DNA from: Dehalococcoidales bacterium
GTDB lineage: Bacteria; Chloroflexota; Dehalococcoidia; Dehalococcoidales; RBG-16-60-22
DNA: 13,473 nucleotides
Direction: 5' to 3'
Assembly (NCBI GenBank): GCA_030628245.1
Contig: DAOVRI010000024.1
Location: 1 to 13,473 of the forward strand
Both the position numbers and the translations under genes were made by a program. The notes beneath the pieces were generated by a model. The model was not told the origin of the DNA, did not search any database, and saw only the letters and a list, made by a program, of their open reading frames with translations. Numbering within the stretch: position 1 is the first letter of the stretch; the number at the start of each line of letters is the position of its first letter. Positions 7,036 to 13,473 of the stretch are shown here, piece by piece.

Positions 7036-7371
7036 TTATAAACAAACCATGTCTGAACTGAGCATTAACTGAATTGACTCGCCCATTGTTGTCGGTTTGC
7101 CAACCCTTAATTTATCCACAAGCTCATAATATTCAAGACAGGTAGTGCAGGCTAATATCTCAACTCCCAGTTCCTCGAGCTTTTTGAGATGTCCGAGGGC
7201 CCAGGAGCCTTCACATATCAGGCGCACTCCCGCATTCCAGAATACCAGAGTTTTCGGTTTGTCCTGGCTCTCTTCGAGCAAGCGTAAAAAACTAGCCATG
7301 AGTAACATACCAAGTTCTTCATCACCTCTACCCAGTACCTCTGATTGTATTAAAATCGTTTTTAATGGCAT
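7036..7371 (-). CDS. yedF: YedF-like selenium metabolism protein (DsrE-type domain only)
   Basis: 111 residues, ATG at 7371 with AGAGGT 5 nt upstream. The sequence matches the C-terminal DsrE/DsrF-like half of YedF-type proteins: KTLVFWNAGVRLICEGS (40-56), then LEELGVEILACTTCLEYYEL (65-84) and VGKPTTMGES. C75-x2-C78 in ACTTC is the family's conserved Cys pair; C53 is a further candidate. Most YedF proteins also have an N-terminal TusA-like domain of about 70 residues, absent here and not encoded just upstream. YedF genes are regularly found beside selD and other selenium genes, where a role in selenium delivery or handling is supposed but unproven. Here it leads the operon with selD and is divergent from a LysR regulator, which strengthens the assignment. 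Confidence 0.8.
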   Translation of the reverse strand: MPLKTILIQSEVLGRGDEELGMLLMASFLRLLEESQDKPKTLVFWNAGVRLICEGSWALGHLKKLEELGVEILACTTCLEYYELVDKLRVGKPTTMGESIQLMLSSDMVCL

Positions 7372-7413
7372 ATTTTACCTCTTTTTAGCTTGCGAGTCTC
7401 TCCCTCTCTTTAC

Positions 7414-7442
7414 TTGATGAATCGTCCTTAATGCCATACAAT
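7414..7442 (+). promoter_or_regulatory. Promoter of the LysR-type regulator gene
   Basis: TTGATG (7414-7419), 17-nt spacer, TACAAT (7437-7442). The expected start near 7449 gives a leader of about 65 nt that includes both inverted repeats at 7462-7498. The regulator bound there could block its own transcription. Confidence 0.5.
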
Positions 7443-7453
7443 AATCACAGAGG

Positions 7454-7482
7454 ATTATATCATAAGTATATTCTTAACGCAA
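7454..7482 (-). promoter_or_regulatory. Promoter of the yedF-selD operon
   Basis: On the minus strand TTGCGT (7482-7477), a 17-nt spacer and a perfect TATAAT (7459-7454). Expected start near 7447, leader about 75 nt. The weak -35 box next to a LysR-type inverted repeat fits an activator-dependent promoter. Confidence 0.6.
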
Positions 7483-7498
7483 GATAAGTTTTTCTTAT
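7462..7498. promoter_or_regulatory. Twin LysR-type operator boxes
   Basis: Box 1 is ATAAG-N6-CTTAA (7462-7477) and box 2 is ATAAG-N5-CTTAT (7484-7498). Starts are 22 bp apart, about two helical turns, so both lie on one DNA face. Relative to the predicted yedF start, box 2 is centred near -44, just before the -35, and box 1 near -22 in the promoter spacer. Short dyads of about 15 bp in a divergent intergenic region are typical of LysR-family sites. Confidence 0.55.
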
Positions 7499-7513
7499 AC
7501 ATCTCAAGGTATT

Positions 7514-8425
7514 ATGAATATTGACCACCTTAAAACCTTCCAGGAAGTCGTCAGGCTCGGCAGCTTTTCCGAGGTAGCCAGGAAGCTGGCCATCAGCCAG
7601 CCGGCGGTGTCTTTCCAGATTCAGAAGCTGGAACGCGAGCTCGGCATGCGCCTTATCGACCGCACCCAGAGGGCGATTACCCTGACCGCCGCCGGCAAGC
7701 GCCTTCTTAAGTTCGCCGATTCCATAGAGGCGGAGCGTGACCGCCTCCAGCACGACCTGGAGCAGATGCGGGAGGAGATTTCCGGCGACCTGCTTATCGC
7801 CGCCAGCACCATCCCCGGCGAGTTCCTGCTCCCCGTGCTCCTGGCGAAATTCAAGCAGCGGCACCCGGCCGTAAAAATCCAGGTGGACGTCTCCGATTCG
7901 CTCACGGTCATTAATAGAGTGCGTGATAACACCTACGAAGTGGGATTCTGCGGCGTGGCGCCGGAAGGACAGGGCCTGGCGTCTTTCGAGGTAGCCGGTG
8001 ACGAGATTGTCCTCATCGTTTTCCCGGAGCACCCCTTCGCCCGGAAGGGCGAGGTATCACCGGACGAGCTGGAAGGCGAGCCGCTTATCTTCCGCGAGGC
8101 TACCTCGGGCACGCAGCGCAGCCTGGAAAGCCGGCTGTCCCGGGCCGGACTCGACCTCAGGAAGTTTACCCCCAATCTCGTCCTGGGGAGCACCCAGGCT
8201 GTCGTCTCGGCAGTGGCCGTCGGGGCCGGCATCGCCTTCGTGTCGAACCTGGCCATCAAAAAGAGCCTGGCGCTGGGCCTGGTGCGGCAGGTCGGCGTGC
8301 GCGACCTGCGGCTGAGCCGGGACTTCTACTGCGTCTACCGACAGGAGAGAGTGGTATCCCGCTTGCTTGAGGGGTTTATAAATTTTATCAAGATAGAGGC
8401 TGCTCACAGTGATAAAGGAGACTAA
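7514..8425 (+). CDS. LysR-type regulator, selenium-metabolism-associated
   Basis: 303 residues, ATG at 7514 with AAGGT 3 nt upstream. The N-terminal winged helix-turn-helix (1-60) is classical: MNIDHLKTFQEVVRLGSFSEVARKL then ISQPAVSFQIQKLERELG, followed by LIDRTQRAITLTAAG. A linker helix (60-88) joins it to the two-lobed periplasmic-binding-like effector domain (about 90-295), including GDLLIAASTIPGEFLLP and GAGIAFVSN. The gene is divergent from yedF-selD and shares the control region with it. LysR proteins next to selD/yedF form a recognised selenium-associated group, to which I assign it by context and resemblance. It probably activates yedF-selD and represses itself through the twin boxes. 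The effector is unknown. The downstream hydrolase gene overlaps it by 17 nt. Confidence 0.85.
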   Translation: MNIDHLKTFQEVVRLGSFSEVARKLAISQPAVSFQIQKLERELGMRLIDRTQRAITLTAAGKRLLKFADSIEAERDRLQHDLEQMREEISGDLLIAASTIPGEFLLPVLLAKFKQRHPAVKIQVDVSDSLTVINRVRDNTYEVGFCGVAPEGQGLASFEVAGDEIVLIVFPEHPFARKGEVSPDELEGEPLIFREATSGTQRSLESRLSRAGLDLRKFTPNLVLGSTQAVVSAVAVGAGIAFVSNLAIKKSLALGLVRQVGVRDLRLSRDFYCVYRQERVVSRLLEGFINFIKIEAAHSDKGD

Positions 8426-9143
8426 GGACAGCAAGACAGGTATCGAGGGACTCAGGCTGAACGTTAACGGCCACCGGACGCATTATTTAAAAGCGGGCGT
8501 CGGCCCGCCGGTCGTGCTGGTGCATGGCGGCGCCAGCGACTCCCGCGACTGGTTCGACACGATGACCGCCCTAGCCCACCGCTACACCCTCTACGCACCC
8601 GACCTTATCGGATTCGGGCAGAACGAAAGAAGCGAGGAAGGCTACTACCTCTCGGACTTCAGCGACTTTTTACTGGGATTTATTAACACACTGCAACTGG
8701 AAAAGCCGGTTCTCGTGGGACACTCCTTCGGGGCTAGGGTATGCCTGGACATCGCCTCCAATAACCATGAAAAAATAAGCAAGCTGGTCATCATCGATGC
8801 CTCCGGACTCGGCAATGTCTCCATGTTCGGCTCCGCCCTGTTTACATTCTTCTGGGCTTTGCGCAAGCTGCTCCGCCGTCCGCAGCCCTATCCTAAATTT
8901 CTGGCGAAGGAAGGGGATGATTATGACCAGGTCAGCAGTGATGAACTGGCCAAGCTGACCGCGCCGACGCTCCTTATCTGGAAACGCCTCGACCCCTATA
9001 TGCCTTTGTCTATCGCCCTCCGGGCGGAGAAACTGATACCGGGGTCACGACTGGAGGTGCTGCCGGGCTACGGACACGCCCCTCATCAGCAGAATAGCCA
9101 GGCCTTCAACCGCCTGCTGCTGGATTTTCTGAACGGGGAATAA
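8409..9143 (+). CDS. Alpha/beta hydrolase
   Basis: 244 residues, with a GTG start at 8409 inside the end of the LysR gene (GAGG 9 nt upstream); no other start codon occurs before the conserved fold begins. Motifs of the alpha/beta hydrolase fold are present: oxyanion-hole VLVHGGAS (36-43), APDLIGFGQN (63-72), nucleophile elbow GHSFGA with Ser106, acid D195 in WKRLDPYMPL and His223 in GYGHAPH. The lid region between residues about 133 and 180 is shorter than in most relatives and includes a hydrophobic helix (FGSALFTFFWALRKLL). No signal peptide, so cytoplasmic. The reaction (ester, C-C or other hydrolysis) cannot be named. Overlap implies translation coupled to the regulator, but a functional link to selenium is not evident. 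Confidence 0.85.
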   Translation: MIKETKDSKTGIEGLRLNVNGHRTHYLKAGVGPPVVLVHGGASDSRDWFDTMTALAHRYTLYAPDLIGFGQNERSEEGYYLSDFSDFLLGFINTLQLEKPVLVGHSFGARVCLDIASNNHEKISKLVIIDASGLGNVSMFGSALFTFFWALRKLLRRPQPYPKFLAKEGDDYDQVSSDELAKLTAPTLLIWKRLDPYMPLSIALRAEKLIPGSRLEVLPGYGHAPHQQNSQAFNRLLLDFLNGE

Positions 9144-9146
9144 CGA

Positions 9147-9170
9147 TTTGCGCAATTACGCAGTTGCTCA
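9147..9170 (+). repeat. Octamer repeat site C (TTGCGCAR-type) in intergenic DNA
   Basis: TTGCGCAA / TTACGCAG / TTGCTCAG: three consecutive 8-bp units just after the hydrolase stop. The site shares the 10-mer TTGCGCAATT and the 9-mer CGCAGTTGC with the site in the ParA promoter, about 5.1 kb away. Either a dispersed short repeat or a further binding site for the RHH-like protein. Confidence 0.5.
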
Positions 9171-9184
9171 GGAATGTGAATTAT

Positions 9185-9214
9185 TTAGCTTCTCCCTTTT
9201 GCAGAAGGGGCTAA
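9185..9214. terminator. Hairpin between convergent genes, weak terminator candidate
   Basis: TTAGC (9185-9189) pairs with GCTAA (9210-9214), and CCCTT (9194-9198) with AAGGG (9205-9209), with a TTCT bulge and a TTGCAG loop. It lies between the converging hydrolase and metallo-hydrolase genes. No U tract follows on either strand, so Rho-independent function is doubtful. The rest of 9144-9288 shows nothing else I can support. Confidence 0.3.
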
Positions 9215-9288
9215 ACCGCAAATGATGCGAGGGCGGCCTGGGTGGGAATAGATATTTCTGAAAGGGGTGGCGGGACTGCTGAAAAGCC

Positions 9289-9921
9289 CTAATAACTCAG
9301 GACAAATACCTGCGTGCTGATGGGCAGGTTCGACTTGCTGACGGAGAGCTTGGGGCGGGGTTCGACCTGCCCCATGCCCATCTCCTTGAGGAAATCCTCC
9401 ACCGGGTCCAATTCACGGTCCAGCGCCGGCGTCTTATAGTGCATGGGGATTACCGCTTTCGGCTCAAGCTTGCGGATAACCTCGGCGGCCATGGCGGCAT
9501 TTATGGTGTTCACTCCGCCCACCGGCAGCAGCAGCACATCGACGTTGCCCATCTCTTCCACCTGCTCATCGTTAAGCACATGCCCGATGTCGCCCAGGTG
9601 ACATACCGCCACCCCGTCTATCTCCATGAGGTAAGCGGTATTTTTACCCCTCGACTGCCCTTTCACGGAGTCGTGAAAGGTGGCTATGCCGATAATCAGG
9701 ACATTGCTGATTTCGTATTCGCCGGGGCCTGTAATCAGCCTCGGCTCCCCGCCGATGCCCTGGACATAGGAATGCGAAGGGTGCTGATGGCTGACCGTGA
9801 CGATATTGGCGGTCTGTTTGCCCAGGGAATACCCTAAATCCGGTGGGAAGGGGTCGGTGATGATGACAGCCTGATTGCCTTTAATCCTGAAACAAGAGTG
9901 ACCTAACCAGGTAATATCCAC
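9289..9921 (-). CDS. Metallo-beta-lactamase-fold metal-dependent hydrolase
   Basis: 210 residues starting with GTG at 9921; a stop 15 nt upstream in frame and the conserved WLGHSCFRI beginning at residue 5 leave no other start. The fold belongs to the lactamase-B-like UPF0173/YtkL type. Metal-binding positions are SHQHPSH at 44-50 (H45, H47, H50), H108 and D111 in CHLGD, and H161 in PMHYKT. The usual second-metal Asp of H-x-H-x-D-H is Ser49 here, so the site may hold one metal or use other ligands. Enzymes of this group are poorly characterised and no substrate can be given. It is divergent from hrcA, with 136 bp between the start codons, but has its own promoter. Confidence 0.8.
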   Translation of the reverse strand: MDITWLGHSCFRIKGNQAVIITDPFPPDLGYSLGKQTANIVTVSHQHPSHSYVQGIGGEPRLITGPGEYEISNVLIIGIATFHDSVKGQSRGKNTAYLMEIDGVAVCHLGDIGHVLNDEQVEEMGNVDVLLLPVGGVNTINAAMAAEVIRKLEPKAVIPMHYKTPALDRELDPVEDFLKEMGMGQVEPRPKLSVSKSNLPISTQVFVLSY

Positions 9922-9927
9922 AGTTAC

Positions 9928-9956
9928 AATGTATCACAGGCAGCATTCACGGTCAA
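9928..9956 (-). promoter_or_regulatory. Promoter of the metallo-hydrolase gene, leaderless
   Basis: On the minus strand TTGACC (9956-9951), 17-nt spacer, TACATT (9933-9928). A start 7 nt further falls at 9921, the G of the GTG start codon, and no Shine-Dalgarno is visible. The mRNA is therefore probably leaderless. Confidence 0.5.
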
Positions 9957-9985
9957 GAAACGCCCCAAATCCGCTGTCATTTCTC

Positions 9986-10015
9986 TTGACAAAAGGCTCT
10001 CCTAAGTGCTAAATT
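9986..10015 (+). promoter_or_regulatory. Promoter of the hrcA-grpE-dnaK operon
   Basis: TTGACA (9986-9991), 18-nt spacer, TAAATT (10010-10015) with an extended -10 TG at 10007-10008. The expected start near 10022 lies in the left arm of CIRCE. A TATAAT at 10015-10020 is also present but would be 23 nt from TTGACA, so it is the less likely -10. Confidence 0.6.
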
Positions 10016-10019
10016 ATAA

Positions 10020-10046
10020 TTAGCAGTCTCTTGCTTAGACTGCTAA
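10020..10046. promoter_or_regulatory. CIRCE element (HrcA operator)
   Basis: TTAGCAGTC-N9-GACTGCTAA, a perfect 9-bp inverted repeat with the standard 9-bp spacer. It differs from the usual TTAGCACTC/GAGTGCTAA by one symmetrical change in both arms. It lies between the promoter and the hrcA start, where HrcA binding blocks transcription. Confidence 0.93.
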
Positions 10047-10057
10047 CGGAGATACAA

Positions 10058-11101
10058 ATGATTACTGCCCGAAGCGGTAAAATAATAAATTATATCGTCG
10101 GACAATACATCACCCAGGCAATACCCGTGCCCTCGCAGGTCGTCGCCGATGACGCCAGGCTGGGGGTAAGTCCGGCCACCATCCGTAACGAGATGGCCTT
10201 TCTGGAGAGGGAAGGCTATCTCATCCGCCCCCACACCTCGGCCGGGTGCATCCCCTCGGACAAGGGATATCGCCATTACGTGGAGTCGATTGAAGTGGTC
10301 AACCTCCCCTGGGAGGAGCAGCGCCTGATAAGCCACACCTTTCACCAGGTGGAAAAAGAGGTCGAGGCCTGGGTAAGCCTCACGGCCACGCTTCTGGCCA
10401 AGCTGGCACACAACGTGGCGGTCGTCAGCCTGCCGAAATCGACCGACTGTAAACTGAAGCATATGGAACTGATAGCCGTACAGGATGCCCGGGCACTGGT
10501 AATCGTCGTCCTTGATGGCGCCAAAGTTAAGCAGAAATTGATTGCCTTCGACGAGGCCGTGTCTCAACCGACCCTGACCGTAACCAGCAGCAAGCTGGAT
10601 AGCGCCTACAACGGTTTAACGGCCCGGCAGATTTCTGACAAAAAACCGGAGCTCTCGCCACTGGAAAAGCAGGCGACCGATTTCCTCATAGAGATTATGC
10701 ACGCCGAGGACAGCCAGGAGTACCAGGAGCCGTACCTGGAAGGATGGCACTTCATACTCAATCAGCCGGAATTTGCCCACAGCGACCGGATGAGCACGCT
10801 CATGGAATTAGTCGAAGCCCGCGGTCTGTTAAAGGTTATCGTCCCGTCCAGGCTGAGCCCGCAAGGTGTCCAGGTCATCATCGGCAAAGAAAACAAGGAT
10901 GAGGCCATCCAGAACTGCAGCGTGGTCATCTGCCGGTACGGCCTCCCCGAGGAAGCCACCGGCACTATAGCCGTCGTCGGCCCCACCAGAATGCCCTATT
11001 CTCACACCATACCCACGGTTTTCTACATGTCATCGGTACTGAGCCAGCTGATGGCCGGACTTTACGGCAGAGAAACATACGGCGAACAGGACACGGAATA
11101 A
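10058..11101 (+). CDS. hrcA: Heat-inducible transcription repressor HrcA
   Basis: 347 residues from the ATG at 10058, which has CGGAG 6 nt upstream; a TTG at 10031 in the same frame lies inside CIRCE and is rejected. HrcA dimers bind CIRCE and repress chaperone genes; GroEL activity keeps them folded, so misfolded proteins release repression. The N-terminal winged helix includes VSPATIRNEMAFLEREGYL (37-55) and the hallmark HTSAGCIPSDKGYRHYV (59-75), in which the normally Arg position of HTSAGRIP is Cys64. The rest follows the family (LKHMELIAV, GLLKVIV, YGLPEEATGTIAVVGPTRMPYSHTIP). Length is as expected (about 345). Its TAA shares one base with the ATG of grpE. Confidence 0.95.
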   Translation: MITARSGKIINYIVGQYITQAIPVPSQVVADDARLGVSPATIRNEMAFLEREGYLIRPHTSAGCIPSDKGYRHYVESIEVVNLPWEEQRLISHTFHQVEKEVEAWVSLTATLLAKLAHNVAVVSLPKSTDCKLKHMELIAVQDARALVIVVLDGAKVKQKLIAFDEAVSQPTLTVTSSKLDSAYNGLTARQISDKKPELSPLEKQATDFLIEIMHAEDSQEYQEPYLEGWHFILNQPEFAHSDRMSTLMELVEARGLLKVIVPSRLSPQGVQVIIGKENKDEAIQNCSVVICRYGLPEEATGTIAVVGPTRMPYSHTIPTVFYMSSVLSQLMAGLYGRETYGEQDTE

Positions 11102-11664
11102 TGATGCCAAAAGATTCGGAAGAAATAAAAAAAGACGAGCCGGAACCGGAGGTCACTGAACCTGAGGCCGCCGAAATAGAAAGTGCGGAGAGCCTCGAAC
11201 AGGCGCTCGCCGAGGAAAAGAAAAAGGCCGAAGAATACCTGACCAACTGGCAGAGGGCGCAGGCCGACTTCATCAACTACAAGCGGCGCACCGAGCAGGA
11301 AAGGCAGGAATTCAACAGCTACGCCAACGCCAACATTATCCTCGGCCTCCTGCCCGTCATCGACGACCTGGAACGGGCGCTCGACGCCGTACCCGCTAAA
11401 TACGCCAAACATGACTGGGTGGAAGGCATCAGGCTGGTGGAACGCAAGTTCAAGACCATTCTGGAAGGACAGGGAGTCAAGCCGATAAAGGCAATGGGAG
11501 AAGCCTTCGACCCCAGTTTCCACGAAGCCTTAAGGCAGGGACGGGGCGAAGAGGGCGTCGTTATCGAGGAATTTCAAAAAGGTTACATGTTGCATGATAA
11601 ACTTCTTCGACCCGCCAGAGTAGTGGTGGGCGACGGAGAGGTAGAAACAAAGGAGGAAGAGTAA
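11101..11664 (+). CDS. grpE: Nucleotide exchange factor GrpE
   Basis: 187 residues, starting at 11101 (TAATG overlap with hrcA) or 3 nt later, as the gene begins ATGATG. GrpE dimers release ADP from DnaK. The N-terminal 45 residues are acidic and disordered-looking (repeats of Glu/Pro/Lys). A long helix with coiled-coil character follows (YLTNWQRAQADFINYKRRTEQERQEF, 46-71), then the four-helix region (GLLPVIDDLERAL) and the C-terminal beta domain with FDPSFHEAL (136-144), and LLRPARVVVG (168-177). All are standard GrpE features. It is translationally coupled to hrcA and followed directly by dnaK. Confidence 0.95.
   Translation: MMPKDSEEIKKDEPEPEVTEPEAAEIESAESLEQALAEEKKKAEEYLTNWQRAQADFINYKRRTEQERQEFNSYANANIILGLLPVIDDLERALDAVPAKYAKHDWVEGIRLVERKFKTILEGQGVKPIKAMGEAFDPSFHEALRQGRGEEGVVIEEFQKGYMLHDKLLRPARVVVGDGEVETKEEE
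11651..11656 (+). promoter_or_regulatory. Strong ribosome binding site of dnaK
   Basis: AGGAGG, 8 nt before the dnaK ATG and within the last codons of grpE. A perfect Shine-Dalgarno here suits the much higher need for DnaK than for HrcA or GrpE from one mRNA. Confidence 0.7.
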
Positions 11665-13473
11665 ATGGGTAAAGCAGTAGGCATAGACCTGGGTACTACC
11701 TTCAGCGAGGTGGCGGTGCTGGAGGGAGGAGAGCCCGTAGTTATTACCAGTTCCGAGGGAAGCCGCCTCGTACCCTCAGTGGTAGCCATTAATAAAAACG
11801 GAGAACGATTGGTGGGCCAGATAGCCAAGCGGCAGGCCATCACCAATCCGGAAAACACCGTCTACGCCATCAAGCGCTTCATGGGGCGCAAATGGGGCGA
11901 GCCGGCCGGGCGCGAGCTTCCCGTCGAGGAAGACGCCAAGCGCAAAACCTACAAAGTTACTAAAGCGGCCAATAACGACGTTCATGTCGGCATGGGCGAC
12001 AAAGAATACAGCCCGCCCGAGATTTCGGCCGTGATTCTGCAGAAGCTGAAGGCCGATGCCGAGGCCCACCTCGGCGATAAGGTGACCGAGGCCGTCATCA
12101 CCGTGCCAGCCTTCTTCAACGATGCCCAGCGCCAGGCGACCAAGGATGCCGGCAAGATTGCCGGGCTGGAGGTGCTGCGCATCATCAACGAGCCCACGGC
12201 CGCCTCGCTGGCCTACGGGCTGGATAAAAAGAGTGACGAGACCATCGCCGTCTACGACCTCGGCGGCGGTACTTTCGATATTTCCATACTGGAGCTCGGC
12301 GAAGGAACCTTCCAGGTGAAGTCCACCAACGGTGATACCCACCTGGGCGGTGAGGACTTCGACCAGAGAATTATTGACTGGCTGTGCGATGAATTCAAGA
12401 AAGACCAGGGCATAGACCTACACCAGGACAAGACAGCCTTACAGCGACTCAAGGAAGCCGCCGAGAAGGCCAAGGTAGAGCTGTCATCCGTCCAGCAGAC
12501 CGAGGTCAACCTCCCCTTTATTACCGCCGATGCCAGCGGTCCCAAGCATCTCAATATCACGCTAACCCGCGCCAAGCTGGAGCAGCTGGTCATGGACCTC
12601 GTGGAAAAAACCATCGACCCGTGCAAACAGGCATTGGCCGACGCCGGTAAAACAGCCGCCCAGATTGACGAAATCATCCTGGTGGGCGGTCAGACCCGCA
12701 TGCCGCTGGTACAGAAGAAGGTACAGGAGTCCTTCGGCAAGGAGCCTCATAAAGGCGTCAACCCGGATGAGGTGGTCGCCATTGGCGCCGCCATACAGGC
12801 CGGCGTACTTAAGGGCGAGGTCAAGGACATATTACTGCTCGACGTAACGCCTCTTACGCTGGGCATCGAAACCCTCGGCGGGGTCGCCACCCCGCTCATT
12901 CAGCGCAATACCACCATCCCTACCGCCAAGAGCCAGATTTTCAGTACGGCGGCGGATAACCAGCCCAGCATGGAAATTCACGTCCTTCAGGGTGAACGTC
13001 CCATGGCCGCCGATAACCGCACGCTGGGCAGGTTCATGCTGGACGGTATTCTACCCTCGCCCCGCGGCGTGCCACAGGTCGAGGTCACTTTCGACATCGA
13101 CGCCAACGGCATCCTCAATGTCCGGGCTCAGGACAAGGGCACCGGCAAGGAGCAGAAGATAACCATCACCGCCTCCAGCGGACTCTCCAAAGAGGAAGTC
13201 GACAAGATGCAGAAAGAGGCGGAGATGCACGCTTCTGACGACGCCAGGCGCCGCGACGAGATAGAGGCCAAGAATATGGCCGACACCATGGCGTACCAAG
13301 CGGAAAAGACCCTGCGCGATAATAAGGACAAAATTCCCGAGGACCTGAACAAAGAGGCCGAAGAAAAGATAGCCGCGGTGAAGTCGGCCCTGCAGGGTAC
13401 TGATGTTGACGCCATTAAAAAGGCCAACCAGGAGCTTAACGAGACCATGCAGAAGATAGGCTCCGCCGTTTAC
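11665..13473 (+). CDS. dnaK: Chaperone DnaK (Hsp70), 3' end outside window
   Basis: The reading frame is open for 603 codons to the window end, lacking only a short C-terminal tail of the usual 610-640 residues. DnaK binds unfolded peptides under ATP control with DnaJ and GrpE. The ATPase domain shows GIDLGTTFSEVAV (6-18; most DnaK have GTTNSCVAV), VYDLGGGTFDIS (196-207) and LVGGQTRMPLV (339-349). The conserved interdomain linker LLLDVTPLTLG (390-400) leads into the substrate-binding domain, with TTIPTAKSQIFSTAADNQ and ANGILNVRAQDKGTGKEQKI, then the helical lid (SSGLSKEEVDKM onward). ATG directly follows the grpE stop. dnaJ, the usual next gene, would lie beyond the window. Confidence 0.96.
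   Translation, partial: MGKAVGIDLGTTFSEVAVLEGGEPVVITSSEGSRLVPSVVAINKNGERLVGQIAKRQAITNPENTVYAIKRFMGRKWGEPAGRELPVEEDAKRKTYKVTKAANNDVHVGMGDKEYSPPEISAVILQKLKADAEAHLGDKVTEAVITVPAFFNDAQRQATKDAGKIAGLEVLRIINEPTAASLAYGLDKKSDETIAVYDLGGGTFDISILELGEGTFQVKSTNGDTHLGGEDFDQRIIDWLCDEFKKDQGIDLHQDKTALQRLKEAAEKAKVELSSVQQTEVNLPFITADASGPKHLNITLTRAKLEQLVMDLVEKTIDPCKQALADAGKTAAQIDEIILVGGQTRMPLVQKKVQESFGKEPHKGVNPDEVVAIGAAIQAGVLKGEVKDILLLDVTPLTLGIETLGGVATPLIQRNTTIPTAKSQIFSTAADNQPSMEIHVLQGERPMAADNRTLGRFMLDGILPSPRGVPQVEVTFDIDANGILNVRAQDKGTGKEQKITITASSGLSKEEVDKMQKEAEMHASDDARRRDEIEAKNMADTMAYQAEKTLRDNKDKIPEDLNKEAEEKIAAVKSALQGTDVDAIKKANQELNETMQKIGSAVY

Noticed and set aside
10015..10020. TATAAT as the -10 of the hrcA promoter
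   Set aside because: It is 23 nt from TTGACA and no other -35 is visible; the extended -10 at 10007-10015 has better spacing.
10031..10057. TTG at 10031 as start of hrcA
   Set aside because: It lies within the CIRCE spacer with no ribosome site; ATG 10058 fits HrcA length and has CGGAG upstream.
1..13473. CRISPR arrays, insertion sequences, rRNA or tRNA genes
   Set aside because: No regularly spaced direct repeats, transposase motifs or tRNA/rRNA-like segments were seen by reading; a tRNA scan was not possible here.

Overview
The window looks like a chromosomal segment of a strict anaerobe with a moderately GC-rich genome. Supporting signs are two tandem tungsten-type aldehyde:ferredoxin oxidoreductase (AOR) genes, a selenium-metabolism cluster whose selD is itself a selenoprotein gene, and a CIRCE-controlled hrcA-grpE-dnaK operon. 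A Chloroflexota (Dehalococcoidia-like) origin is my inference from the gene set and style; no 16S or other decisive marker is present.

Layout: (1) 70-4011, rightward: AOR paralogue 1, AOR paralogue 2 and a 47-residue one-helix membrane ORF. (2) 4008-5199, rightward: a ParA/Soj ATPase and an overlapping small ribbon-helix-helix-like protein, driven by a near-consensus promoter whose spacer holds a perfect palindrome built of TTGCGCAR-like octamers. (3) 5238-5840, leftward: a stand-alone WYL-like protein. (4) 5912-7371, leftward: yedF-like gene and selD. The selD gene continues upstream through an in-frame UGA at the catalytic position, followed by a plausible bacterial SECIS hairpin. (5) 7372-7513: a divergent control region with two TAAG/CTTA inverted repeats placed two helical turns apart. 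(6) 7514-9143, rightward: a LysR-type regulator of the selenium-associated kind and an overlapping alpha/beta hydrolase. (7) 9289-9921, leftward: a metallo-beta-lactamase-fold protein with a probably leaderless GTG start. (8) 9986-13473, rightward: CIRCE, hrcA, grpE and dnaK, with dnaK cut by the window end.

How it works together: the LysR protein probably senses some selenium- or redox-related signal and controls the divergent yedF-selD operon, which supplies selenophosphate for Sec-tRNA. SelD itself needs Sec, so the pathway feeds back on itself. The ParA and small DNA-binding protein form a partition-like or self-regulated two-gene unit; its octamer motif recurs inside the second gene and again about 4 kb downstream. 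HrcA represses its own operon at CIRCE, coupling GrpE/DnaK supply to protein-folding stress. The two AORs probably oxidise aldehydes, or reduce acids, with ferredoxin; the second has lost a conserved cluster ligand and may have a different role.

The most interesting points are the selenoprotein SelD with its regulatory region, the octamer repeats around the ParA/RHH pair, and the divergent second AOR.
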